This document shows positions 46,653-57,900 of a stretch of DNA of 64,000 nucleotides, piece after piece. Below the pieces are notes generated by a model. That model saw nothing but the letters and a program-made list of their open reading frames with translations, searched no databases and was not told the origin of the DNA. The position numbers and the translations under genes are program-made. The stretch's first letter is position 1. Each line of letters opens with the position of its first letter. The DNA lies in NCBI GenBank assembly GCA_003864495.1, contig ML133427.1, forward strand, positions 2,561,247-2,625,246, written 5' to 3'. Origin of the DNA: Nemopilema nomurai. Lineage: Eukaryota > Cnidaria > Scyphozoa > Rhizostomeae > Rhizostomatidae.

Positions 46653-49600
46653 ATGTCTATCAACAAAGTTCAGTGCAATAACGGTCGCATAACACTTCAT
46701 GGAGATTTGTAAGTATCTTTTGCTCTTGATTTTTGTTTAAAAGCCTTGTATATTTGACGACAAAGTATTTGTGTTTTTCCACTTGTTAGGCCCATTTAAT
46801 ACCGTGACGGCATCCATGATCTCTTGAAAGTTTAGAAACATTGCGCCAGTAAGGAAACGCAGCAAGTTAAACTTATGCTGTTCATAGTATGAAACAAATT
46901 CATTGGAAAAGTTTCTTGTTTATGCTGATCAGAAAATGATGTTTATTAAAAGAGTTTGAAAAATGTGTCATAGATAAAATGGCACTTGACATAGGATAAA
47001 GTTAGCTAAAGATCAAGGTATTTCTGGTAAGGCTGAAAGCAACTAACACATATTTTTTAATTGGATGCGAAATTCAAGGTCCCCTTTCTATTAGACTTTC
47101 GTAAAATAAACCTGTAAGCGTTATGAATTTTAAAAATGGTAGTGTTTTAACTTTAAGGCGCATTCGCTGTGCTGGACAACTCAGTGACTTATTGCTGAAT
47201 GAGTTATGCATTTGGGTTGAAAGTAATTTTTAGAGCAACATGACAGTAAACAGAATATTCAAAAAGAGAGAGATATTCTCAAATTAACATGAACAGCATG
47301 ATTACTGACTGAAAATGTAAACATTGACTGGTTGGGAACTTGTGAAATATATTTAATATCTATAAAGATATTCAAGAAATCCTTTTGGCAAAATCTGTTA
47401 GCCTCAAAGCTATATGCTACCGTTTTTTCTTGAGACCCAAGCTTCAATGTGCGGTTGAAGTACGCAAAACTTGTTTTCGTTAGAGAGTTCAACTACAGGA
47501 CATTGGTTGTCTCAATAAGTGATTTATACCCTTAACTTCAAAGAACTGCAGAGAGTTTTAAATTTGAGAGTTTTTGTTGACAGTGTTGTACATCACCAAG
47601 AGGATGTCAAGTTTGAGCTTCAAGGTGATAGACTACCAAGCTATTTGAAAGGCTCTATAGTTGGAGATCTTTTCCTAACAAGCTCAAAAGTAAGTGTGAC
47701 CGCATAAGTGGCATAGCAAACAGCAATGTTTATTATCTTCTGTATTGAAGTAAAATATTTATACTTAACTATTTAGATATTAAATTAGCTCCTATGAGGG
47801 TGATAAGAAGAAAACTCCAGAAAATATTTTCACAAAAGGGACTATTGCTTAAGATCTTTTATGTAGGAAATGCAGGCCTTTGTGAATGGTATGCAATCGC
47901 TCTTTCACACCTTGATGGACGTCTTCCTTTCCCAAGTGGAATTTATTGCACTCCTTGATCTTGCATTAGTGAGGTTCCTTTATTGTGGTTGTCCATGGGA
48001 CCTTTTAAAACTCCCATCATTTGTCCTTTGATAATCACAGATTTCATCTTGTTGCATGGTTGCCAGTATTCACAATTTGTGTCTTCAATTGAGCTCATGA
48101 TCACTTAATATGTCAATGGAAAATAAAACAAACCAAAACTTTTTGATGAGGTCAAGAAAATATATATGGTTGACTCATACTCAATAGTTGTGAGCTGATT
48201 TTTTTACGGTTTTGAATAAAATGGCATTGATTGCAAAGCTCTGAAAGAACTGAGCTCTCTGAAGTTGGGCAAGGAGGGTATTATTGGTCATAATATCGAG
48301 ACATTTGAAACAAAACAGTTTGTAACAAAATTCTTTTTTGAAGAAAGTCTAGTAAGTTCTTGGTCAATATCAGACTGAACACCACTGTATGCCTGACATT
48401 CTCAAGGAGTGCAACTTAGCAGACACTTTCAAAAATTTGGCCAGTACAGCCACAAATGGGTCTTTGTTGCCCTCATTTATTATTTTTACTTTTTGATTCT
48501 TCACAATACACTTTATTTTGGCACTCTTTATAAGAACTTAGAAGTGCAGCCTTGTCAGCACTTGTAAAGATTGAGGATATAACTTCATTGTTAAACCAAT
48601 TTAGAAGAAATCACATCAAAGTTTCATGTTTTTCCTCTTGACCTTTTTCAGAGGTTTTAAGAATTTTGAAGCTGAAGCTGTTTATAGAAGTTTGTTGTGC
48701 TGTACATTCTCCCTTCATTTGGACATGTACAAGGGCAACATTGTTTTTGAAACTTTTGATTTTGATGTGCAAGTAAAGCTTTAATGTCTTATAAGCATTA
48801 TTATCAAGTAGAATCTTCCATTGTTCATATGAATTTCTCTGCTTCTTTCTAGCTGATTTTTGTCAACAAAAACTCAACTGGAAAATACATTTCATTTTCA
48901 ATGGAGTTTCGATCTCTCAAAAATATTGAGGTAGGTTGCTGGATCATATCATCATACCTTCGAAATATTCCTTTTTTAAACTTACTAAAATAACAAAAGT
49001 CTAATCATCTCAGATAAATCCGCAAGAAAACCATTACAAAGGTTGGGCTGGTATGGGATACAACTTCCAACAAGCTTAAAGGTGAATAATGTCCAAGAGG
49101 AAAGAAAGATGAGTTTAATGTGGTTCATGGGCTCACTCAATTGCTAGCAATTTTGCCATCTTTTCAGGATGTTTAAAGCTTGCTTATATTGCTTACAGTT
49201 TATTAGTGCCTTCCTTATATTGGGATAAGTGAAAGAAAAGAATTTCAACCACTTGCAATTGCGTTTGTAGGTGAAGCAGCCAATCTTTGGAGCAAATTAC
49301 TTGTCAGGCTTTGTTCTGGCAGAACATGGAGGTAGAATGCAATTTATCTCATTATTGGCATGTTTTCTAATGCTAAAAAGGACATAAATATGGCAATCAT
49401 TTTTGCCTGCATATGCAAGCTGCCATTTGATTTGTTGCTATGATCATTGTGGCTGTCATCTCACTTGCGGCATGGGCACTAGCTCCTCCCCACGTCATCG
49501 TCGTTATCGATGGACTGCTAGAGAAGAAGAAGATGATCATTGTGCACCTGCTGATTTGCTGATGATGCATTTACCAGGCCCCCAAATTTAAATGCTTAAC

Positions 49601-52600
49601 ATGTTTTCTGATTTCTAGGTGGATGGGAAGGAAATGCAAATTTCAAAGTTGAATTCAAAAGTGGAGGTGCCATTGACTTTGCTGAGCAATTAAAACAAAC
49701 TGCTGGCCAAGGTACAGATGAATTTTAACCTTGTTTTATAATTTTACCTTTATTTATGTTTTTTTCTCACCCATATTTCAAAGTTATATTTTAAAAAATA
49801 TTACTAAAGGCTCTATGAAAATTAAATATCAAAAATTAGGCTTGTGGATGTAAAGACATTTGTCTTTTTCATTCAGTATTAGAAGGTAATTTCTATTTTT
49901 TTCATTGCCTTGTAGCAAGGAGTGGTCGCCAGCCTGTTCCGCCCATGCCAGCGGCAGGCTATTACCCACCACCCCCACTTGGGGGATATTACTATGCCCC
50001 CTACCAGTCTGCATATCCTGCTCAAGCCCCTCCAAATGGTATGATTTCAGCTTGAATATTTCTATCTGTTTTTGTAACAGCAGTAAATTTCATGTTGATA
50101 CAAATTGTTAAATCCTCAAAGAAGCGTAAGGAATAATTGAAAATTCCCACTTTGTGAGTGCGAAATTGAATGTAATACTAATTATATCCCTGGTGGTTTA
50201 AGTGTGTCAAAAAGCAGTTGAATTGCAACAGCAAGAAAGATTAACAAGATCCTTTGAAATTCAAGAAGCTGTCAATAGGAATCATTGAAACACTGTTATG
50301 TAAGCTCACCTGAGTTGGCATGCTGGACCCAGTTTCATATCCTGAGACAAAATTCTATCTCTGTTTTGATTGTTTTGTGCAAGTTGTCCATTTCATCCTT
50401 GATTGTGTTTCATCTTACTTACAACCATTGTTTATAAGGCTCTGGATATATATCAGTTATACCTTGCTCACAAATTACACAAAGCCTTTTAAGAGCTTAT
50501 ATGTTAGTTCTTTTGTTATTTTAAATTTGTAGACAGATCAGGCATTTCCCTATCAATCAAAGCAGTTGAACATTTTGAATTTTGAAATCTTAAGATAATT
50601 TCAATGCTATGATTTCTGTTTTCATTATTTTGATTGGCTAGAAGTTTTTATTGGCTTTCAGTAAAGGCCTTTAGTTTTTTAAGTTTTCTTTTTATCTTTT
50701 GTCTCCAGGTGCACAACCATACTTTGTTCCACCTCAACAGGTACTTATCTGCTTTTTTTTGGTGCAGACTTTTGCGTGATAATTATACCTTTATTGATTA
50801 ACATATTTGAAATGGTGCTTTATTTGTACTCTAGAAAAACTGTCATAATGGTTTTGTACCTCTTTTGGCAATTCATACATGTTATTTTTCTTGTAAAACC
50901 TAATCCTGACATCGTCTCTGGAGATGTGAGAATGTGTTTAAAAGCTGTTGCAATTCTTGAATGATTTGTTTTGTCATTTCAGAATCAAGGTGCACCACCC
51001 CCTTACCCCGGGCCTGGTGTTGCAGGACCCCCACCTCAACAAACTGGCCAGAATGGTAAACACTGCTAAATGCTTTTTGATTCACTGGCCTAACTAAAGG
51101 TCTCTCTATGATTCAGATCAAGGACATATTCAGATCTCTCTACTTCCAATTTTTCCAATGTCATCAATAGATGGATCAAACAACATCATTCAAAATTGTG
51201 TTTTTGTATTTGGCAATTGTTTAACAGAAAATATAAAAGTATTTATCAAGTATAAAAGATGTGCTTTTATGTTTTTTGTGAGTTTTTGGAAGATCACTTT
51301 TTTCATATTCAAAGATATACGTGGAATGTACAATGGGTACCTCTCTTCATTTTTATGGCATGTTCAAGTGTCACTCTTGTACAGCGGTTGGGGCTACAAA
51401 GAATACTGTATGAGCTCTATATGCCATGTATCGATTTCAGACAAAGCCTGTTGTTTGTTTCTATTTTAAAGTGTCACTGTTAGTCTCTTCCCAGTGTTCA
51501 TCACCTTTCTGGTCATATTAAATTAGTCTGGTGCTTCTTGAGAGCCCCTAGGATTTCATTTTACCTGCCAATCTCTTTGTGTTCCACAGAAAAAGAGAGA
51601 GAGGCATACAGCAATGGACCCAATGTTTTTGTACCCCAATATGTAAGTAAGATTTAATAGTGCTTTATGTTCCCTTTTTCATTTCATGTCTAGGGATATT
51701 ATTAGATGCTAGAAGCTTTATCAATATTTTTGGCCATACTGCTTCCTCAAGCTGCTGCTTTCAAACAAAGGGTGAAGGCAGCTCAGTGTAAACAGTGAGC
51801 ATTATGTAGGGCAGCATAGGCGCCGACTTTTTTTTCCCAGGGGGGGGGGGGGGGCTCAAAATTTAAATTAAAAAAAAAATTAAAAAAGTTAAAAGGCAGT
51901 GAAATTCCCTGTCACTTTAATAACGTAATACAACATATTGTAGTGACTCCTTTGTCTACTTTTTATTGTCACACCATGTCATGCTGACACATCTTTTCTC
52001 GCTCTCCAGCCTAGACTTTTCCATCCTCATTACATCATCATTGCATCATCCTTTTTCATCCCTCGTCAGCAAATTTATTTTTAGATTAGTTGGTATAAAT
52101 AAATAAAAAATTAAAAAAAGTTAAAAGGTAGATAAATTCCCTGTCACTTTAATAACGTAATACAACATATGTAGTTTATGTAATAACAAAACAAAACATT
52201 TAAATAAAGCAGATATAACATCATGATCTACCGTATCATCAGTTCAATTCTTTGATTGATTTCAAACTAAATTCCCAGGGGGTCTCGAGCCCCCGAGCCC
52301 CCACGTAGTCGGCGCCTATGTAGGGCAGATGCAAAATTTCCATTCTGAAAAAATTCTGAACACGTGGGAGTTTAGGACTGCCAGTTTTTTCTCGGGCTAG
52401 TAATTCAATGTCCTTTTCCTTCTCGTTCTCATACAATGTCCAAGATTTAAATTCAAAACTTGTGATCATCTTGATAGGATTCACAACTTATTCATAATCA
52501 CCCTGTGTCAAGTCACTTTTATGATAAAAAGCTTTGAACTTTTATTGATTCCTGTTGAATCCTCATTTGCTTGCATTGACAATTCACTGTTGCTTTTATA

Positions 52601-52658
52601 TTAGGAGAACCCACCGCCATACGCTCCAGGTTACAGCAACAACAAGAAGAATCAATAA
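46653..52658 (+). CDS. WBP2: WBP2 homologue (GRAM-like domain, PPxY motifs)
   Basis: WW-domain-binding protein 2; homologues bind WW proteins such as YAP and NEDD4-family ligases and act as transcriptional co-activators. Ten exons with consistent phases: 46653-46708, 47584-47689, 48853-48930, 49271-49331, 49619-49711, 49916-50038, 50709-50740, 50983-51055, 51590-51642, 52605-52658 (TAA). The product is 242 aa (human WBP2 261). Residues 1-131 form the GRAM-like domain, ending in the signature KQPIFGANYLSGFVLAEHG and GGWEGNANFKVEF. The tail is rich in Pro, Tyr and Gln with two WW ligands, PPPY at 188-191 and PPPY at 228-231. The start MSINKV aligns with vertebrate MALNKN and has A at -3. An in-frame ATG at 46497 would add 52 residues unlike the family, and is not preferred. 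The last intron carries a MITE (51815-52320). Confidence 0.93.
51815..52320. mobile_element. hAT-like MITE in the last WBP2 intron
   Basis: A 506-bp element bounded by perfect 13-bp terminal inverted repeats, CATAGGCGCCGAC (51815-51827) and GTCGGCGCCTATG (52308-52320). It is flanked by an exact 8-bp target-site duplication, TAGGGCAG (51807-51814 and 52321-52328). An 8-bp duplication with short TIRs is the mark of the hAT superfamily. There is no transposase, so it is non-autonomous. Both ends continue into G- or C-rich runs. Inside are two direct copies of a roughly 75-bp AT-rich sequence (near 51866-51939 and 52095-52168) on either side of the dispersed repeat 51939-52085. Confidence 0.88.
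51939..52085 (+). repeat. Dispersed repeat, copy 1
   Basis: This stretch matches 55750-55897 over about 147 bases with roughly 90% identity, in the same orientation, beginning TGTAGTGACTCCTTTGTCTA. It lies inside the hAT-like MITE. See copy 2 for interpretation. Confidence 0.85.
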
Positions 52659-52954
52659 TAACATTTACTGCATGTAGAAAAGAGCGCTTGTTGGGAGTAA
52701 TTATTGAAATATTTCTAAGAATGCTTTCTAAACGTATCAATAATTCCTCTGCATTCTCAAGCGGAAATTGTATCTGATTGCTAAGCGCAATACCAACGAG
52801 TAGTGATAAGCCTTTGTTCTTACGCGTATATGATATCTGTGTTTAATTTGTCATTGGAAATTGGGGAAATCTGGACTTGATGTTTACGAGCAGATGTTTT
52901 TTCTTATGCCTTTGTTGGCTAAGATTTCGCAAGTATTTGCACGGAACGCCTGCC

Positions 52955-53005
52955 AGGGGGGGGGGGGTAGCATGATGAAACGGGGGGGTAGCATGATGAA
53001 ACGGG
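52955..53005 (+). repeat. G-run with tandem GGTAGCATGATGAAACGGG
   Basis: A poly-G stretch is followed by two copies of GGTAGCATGATGAAACGGG. A poly-C run lies about 65 bases downstream. Such runs are prone to sequencing error, so exact lengths are uncertain. Confidence 0.8.
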
Positions 53006-54257
53006 AGTTTCCGTGAGGAAGTTTACTTCGTTCACTTCGCTATTGTTTTGCCATTTTCTCAATTAACCCCCCCCCCCTTGCTTGAAGCACATGTAGGCAT
53101 CTCTACAAAGCATTGTTTGCAATATTTTTTGATGAATTTTAAGCAAGATTGCGAAGAGAAATTGCTAGACAAGCGGTTTTATAGATGCAAAGTTATTTTA
53201 TTGACTTTAAAAGAGTTTTACTACGGTAGAGTAAAGTCGACACCGGGGTCTGTTGAGGGAAGCGAGAATCCAAATCGTTTCTGTGAATGCAAGATTGAAG
53301 ATTATGAAAACGTCCTTCAGCAGACCTTTCGCCAAAATAGGATTTTACTGCCCGAAATCTGAAATTTTCGAATTGACTGCTAGTATCTTAGACACCATCT
53401 TAGATTACTAATACTCCGTTGATTGCTAGAGCCCACTCTCGAAGCTTTGCGTAATGTAAAGGCTGTGTGATTGGTGGAAGTTTTTGTTGCCCCTTCATAT
53501 AATGTAGTTTTTCTACCTTTAAACACAGTCTATTGAAATGATTAGTTTATGTTTGTTGAGTTGCAATTCCCGTTGCAAAATAACATCACTCTTTTAATGT
53601 CATTTATTAAACTATGTATCAAAGTAGATGATTCTGTTTCGTTGGTTAGGAAGTAGATAAAGAGTGTTTCTTTTGGTGTGGGACTCTAATTTTTGGCATC
53701 TGCGCCATGATATTAATATGGTATTTGCTGTCCTTGGGACGAATAGCTTTGTGTAAATTTTTAAGTACCAATTCATGTATAGTTTGATCATTTCACATTT
53801 TCTTTCATTAATGTATTTGCTTATTATAATCGCAAGCTTATGAGTATGTCATTATATTGTCATTGGCTTTCCAATTGAACTATAACATCTATCATTGTCC
53901 TCCAATCTCTAAAGCTCAGTCGCCTTGGCTTGTTTTCTCGAACTGCATCTTGGGTATCAGCTCTGCTTATCTTTACCAGAGCTACCCCGTGTGTTTGAAT
54001 GCGCAGTTTTGCTGGTTATAGAGCACTAATTAATTGATGTCCTTGAATTTGAAATTAAAACAAAGTCAGATTATGGTTAAAATATAAATTATGATCTGTT
54101 TTCGATCCAATGAAACATATTCGTATGATTCATTTCACGCAGCACAACTTTAACAACAACAAATATAGCTAGTTTAATCTTTAAAAAAAATTCGCCAAAA
54201 ATCTAGATGTGTGAAAGCTAGAGTTCAAAAGCTTACATTGCAGTCTAACATTCTTGT

Positions 54258-54790
54258 TACTCTTATGTGCTTAATTGTAGGGTGGGGTCGAATAAAGAGG
54301 GGGGTGGACATTTTCCTAGATTTTCATAAAGCGGAGGGGTCATAATAAAATGAACTACAGGGAAAATCGTAAATAAGCATCTAAAATGGGAGGGTGAAAA
54401 TAAAATGAGGGGGGTGAGATATTGCAAGTGCACTTTTGGTCAGAGTCGAAAACATGTTAGCTGGTGAACGGCAGAGGCATAGAGATCAAGAACAAGAAGC
54501 AAAACAATAGAGATAAAAGACAATTTAAATATGGATGATGACAATGAGTAAACGCTTTTGAAATTTTAGGGTCTGATTTATTTTTTCTTTAAAAGGGTTT
54601 TAGATGGAGCCAGGCCATTTTTTTCTGAGAAGTTTAAAATGTCTAATATGGGGGTTGATAATAAAATGAGGGGGTTGTTCGTCCTTTGGAATTTTCATAA
54701 AATAGGGGGGTCATTATAAAATGCTATGAAGGGTAAAAAATTTTGAAAAAAGCAATATGACCCTCCCCTACAATTAAGCACACAAGAGTA
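54258..54790. mobile_element. TA-flanked MITE with 32-bp inverted repeats upstream of DGKE
   Basis: The left arm 54258-54289 (TACTCTTATGTGCTTAATTG and on) and the reverse complement of the right arm 54759-54790 match at 29 of 32 positions. Both ends start with TA, which fits the TA target duplication of Tc1/mariner-type elements. The 533-bp interior repeats short G-rich motifs and ATAATAAAATGA-like motifs, and has no open frame. It ends about 170 bases before the DGKE start codon. Confidence 0.75.
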
Positions 54791-54902
54791 TGTTACTTGG
54801 GATTAAGTTGGAGAGTTGTGTCATAACCTCGGATTGAAATTGAGGCTTCTACAAGTTCCTTGCATGCATCCATGCTGAATGTGGAAGAAAGTTTGTCGAC
54901 AG

Positions 54903-54932
54903 ATGGCGAATGAAATCTCGGGCAGTATTTAA
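54903..54932 (+). promoter_or_regulatory. Possible short upstream ORF before DGKE
   Basis: An ATG at 54903 opens a nine-codon frame (MANEISGSI) that ends at TAA 54930-54932, 30 bases before the DGKE start codon. It would act as an upstream ORF only if transcription begins before 54903, which the sequence does not show. An overlapping TATTTAAA at 54926 could instead be a TATA-like element, in which case this frame would not be transcribed. Confidence 0.3.
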
Positions 54933-54962
54933 ACTGCGAGTAAAGATAAACACGAAAAAGCC

Positions 54963-57900
54963 ATGGACGAACAAATTACGTTTCTAGAATGGCTCGAGCA
55001 ACCCCGACAGATAGTCCTCACATACGTCTTTTTCATGGTCTTGTGTTGGATAATAACCAAAGTTTGCAGACGAAAACAAGGTATTCGAGTTCGAGACCCT
55101 CGAAAGGGCCATACTTGGCATCACAGCGACTTTCTGGTTAAGCCGACATATTGCTCGATCTGCGAAACTTCGTGTGTCCGAGGTGCCTACTGCGATGCCT
55201 GCTGGATTTGCGTGCACGATGAATGCGAAGAAAATGCTAATAACAAAATTGCTTGCAAAGTCACCAGTTTTCCAAGGTTAGTTTTGTTTAAATGCGATGT
55301 TATGTCGATCATGTCCTGGTCGATGCGTTTTCTCCACGCAAGATCAAAAACGTAATTGGGATTTAGGGAAGCTGATGTGTTGTTTTGCTGATATGAGTAC
55401 ATACTCATTTGCTAAAGTTGCAGAACTCAAGGCAATAATTTTTCCTATGTATTTCATTCAAATGAATCTGGAAGCATCCATTATAAGTCCTATCCATTAC
55501 TTATTAAAGAATCAAGCCTGGTTGCTATATGATGTAAAAAGCACAAGGCAAAGTATATTTGAAGTTGTCATCTATTCAACTATTGTTCAGTGCAGTTTAA
55601 TAACATAAGCCAACTAGCTAATGCTAAACAGAGATTCACACAATGCAGTGAAATATGTTTTAGGGCAATTTTGTCTGAAAGACACTGTAAAGAGCACCAT
55701 AGCAGGGTTTCTTCAGTTTTAATATTTTTAAAGAATATGAGTACAAAGTTGTAGTGACTTCTTTGTCTACTTTCCATTGTCACACCATGTCATGCTGACA
55801 CATCTTTTCTCGCTCCTCAGCCTAGACTGTTCCATCCTCATTACATCATCATTTCATCATCGTCTCTCATCACTCGTCAGCAAATTTATTCTCAGAGCAT
55901 CCTATAAATTATGATTGTATAGTTGAGTTGAATCAGTCAGAGTCAGTCAGAAACAGAGCTAGAGAATACAACAGACAACGCATTGTCTCGTTCTCTTTCT
56001 CTCCACCTGGTTCTGTGTTCTCTGCATGTTAAATAAGACAACCTTGGCTCGGATCGTCCATAGGGGTTGAGCAATGCAGTCAGTAGAAACCGATCACAAC
56101 TTGTTTCTATACATTCCTTCACAATCAACAATGGCTTAGTGTACAGTTAGGCATGAAAAGTTGGCACAATGTCTTGGCACTTGTTTGCTCTTCCCCGTGC
56201 CCCTGAATAGAAGTTCTCATTCAACAGAAGATAATGAACATTAAGCGTTAATGAATGTTAGCTTAATTGTTGTATACCTTCAACCAGCAACTTTATCATC
56301 TACTCTACTTGATTTCAAAATATCAACAACCTTCTTTTACGAAAACTTATGACTAATATTGTGTTTGAAGAAGCTATTTAAAGGTATCCTTGAAACTGTT
56401 CCCTAAATTCAGTGTGATTTCTCTTAGGGATTCTTTGTGGTTAACTTTAATCGTTTTTTTGCCAGGAGCACAACCATGTATCATCACTGGGTTAGGGGTA
56501 ATTTGCCACTTTGCAGTTTGTGCGAAATATGTGGCAATGAATGTGGAACCGAGCCCAGACTTTCTGATTACCAATGCATGTGGTGCCACCGAACAGTGCA
56601 TGAAAAGTTTTGCTACTGCAGACAGCACCATGAGTGTGATTTTGGCAAGATGCAAGAACTAGTCATTCCTCCTTATAGCTTGACTTTGAAAACTGTGGGT
56701 TGGAGAGGACAAAGAAAGGTTGTTGTCAAAGAAGTTGCAGATCCTGGGTTTAAGAAATGGAGCCCGCTCCTTGTTTTCTCAAACCCAAAAAGTGGAGGTA
56801 ATGAGGGTAATAATCTGCTGAAAGCATTTAGAGGACTTTTGAACCCAGCACAGGTAAAATTTGTTGCATCATTTAATTCCTAGATTTTAGTTATTAAAAT
56901 GTTATTTTGATTCTGCAAAGGTTATTTACTGAATGATGATACTGACTAGTAGAACTATGTGGCATTAAACTCCGGATTTTAAAAAATGTGTAGGATTTAT
57001 CTAAAATATATACCGTAAATCCTCAAATAAGCCCCCTGGGAGCTTATTTATTTTTTGACATTTTTGGGTGGGGGCTTATTCGAGGGGTGGGGGCTTATAA
57101 AATTTCCTGAAACATGACACATAAAAAGAAAATTTTGAATTTTTTTTTTCGTAATATAAAGAATAATCTAAGTATAAAGTAACATTTAATTGAATTATTA
57201 ACAAAAACATAAATTTTTATGGTAATTCACTAAAATGCCAAAGGCAACCTCAGAAGTCAAAAATCTACAATTCAAGGGGGGGGGCTTATTTAAAGTTTGT
57301 AGTTCTAGAGTGGGGGGTTATTCCAGGGGGGGGCAATTCAAGGATTTAAGGTACAGCTGTTTTAAAATGCATGCAGCTGTTGTTTTTGTGTTGTAATAAA
57401 ATGTTTCATTTAACAGGTCATTGATTTGTCAGAAATCAATCCAGAAGTTGCTTTGGAGTTTTGCAATCTCCTTCCTCAAATTCGTTTTCGGATATTGATA
57501 TGTGGTGGGGATGGAACAATCGGTTGGGTTTTGAATGCAATAGAATCACTCAAGCTATTGGTATGTCATTTTTGTGCTTTTTAAAAGATATATACAATGT
57601 CAATTTATGTTAAGTTTGTTTATTATTGGAAAGTTTAATTCTAGAGTAAATAGAGTCAAGCAAATGTGCTCAGCCAGTAGTCTCTAAATGTGGTTCTTAA
57701 TGGCCTGGTTTTAAGTAGCTAATGAAAAGCCATAATCCTTCAAGAACATACCTATTAACAATGCAATGATGTATTTCAGCAAGAATCAGGGATATTATGT
57801 TCACATAAAAGTAGTGCTCAGTTATATGTTAATAAAATCCTTGCTGACGAACTGGTTATGCTTGGCCAAGTCTTGCTGATTGACACTAGCAGTCACTCCA

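Larger units (their letters stand above)
52659..54962. other. Intergenic region between WBP2 and DGKE
   Basis: This 2.3-kb gap includes homopolymer-rich sequence at 52950-53080 (runs of G, a duplicated GGTAGCATGATGAAACGGG, and a run of C), an inverted-repeat element at 54258-54790 and the presumed DGKE promoter. A 104-codon open frame at 53048-53362 has no recognisable domain and I do not call it a gene. A TATTTAAA box-like sequence lies at 54926-54933. Confidence 0.55.

Noticed and set aside
53048..53362. 104-codon open frame between WBP2 and DGKE
   Set aside because: It begins in a homopolymer-rich stretch. The peptide has no recognisable domain, and no adjoining exon continues it.
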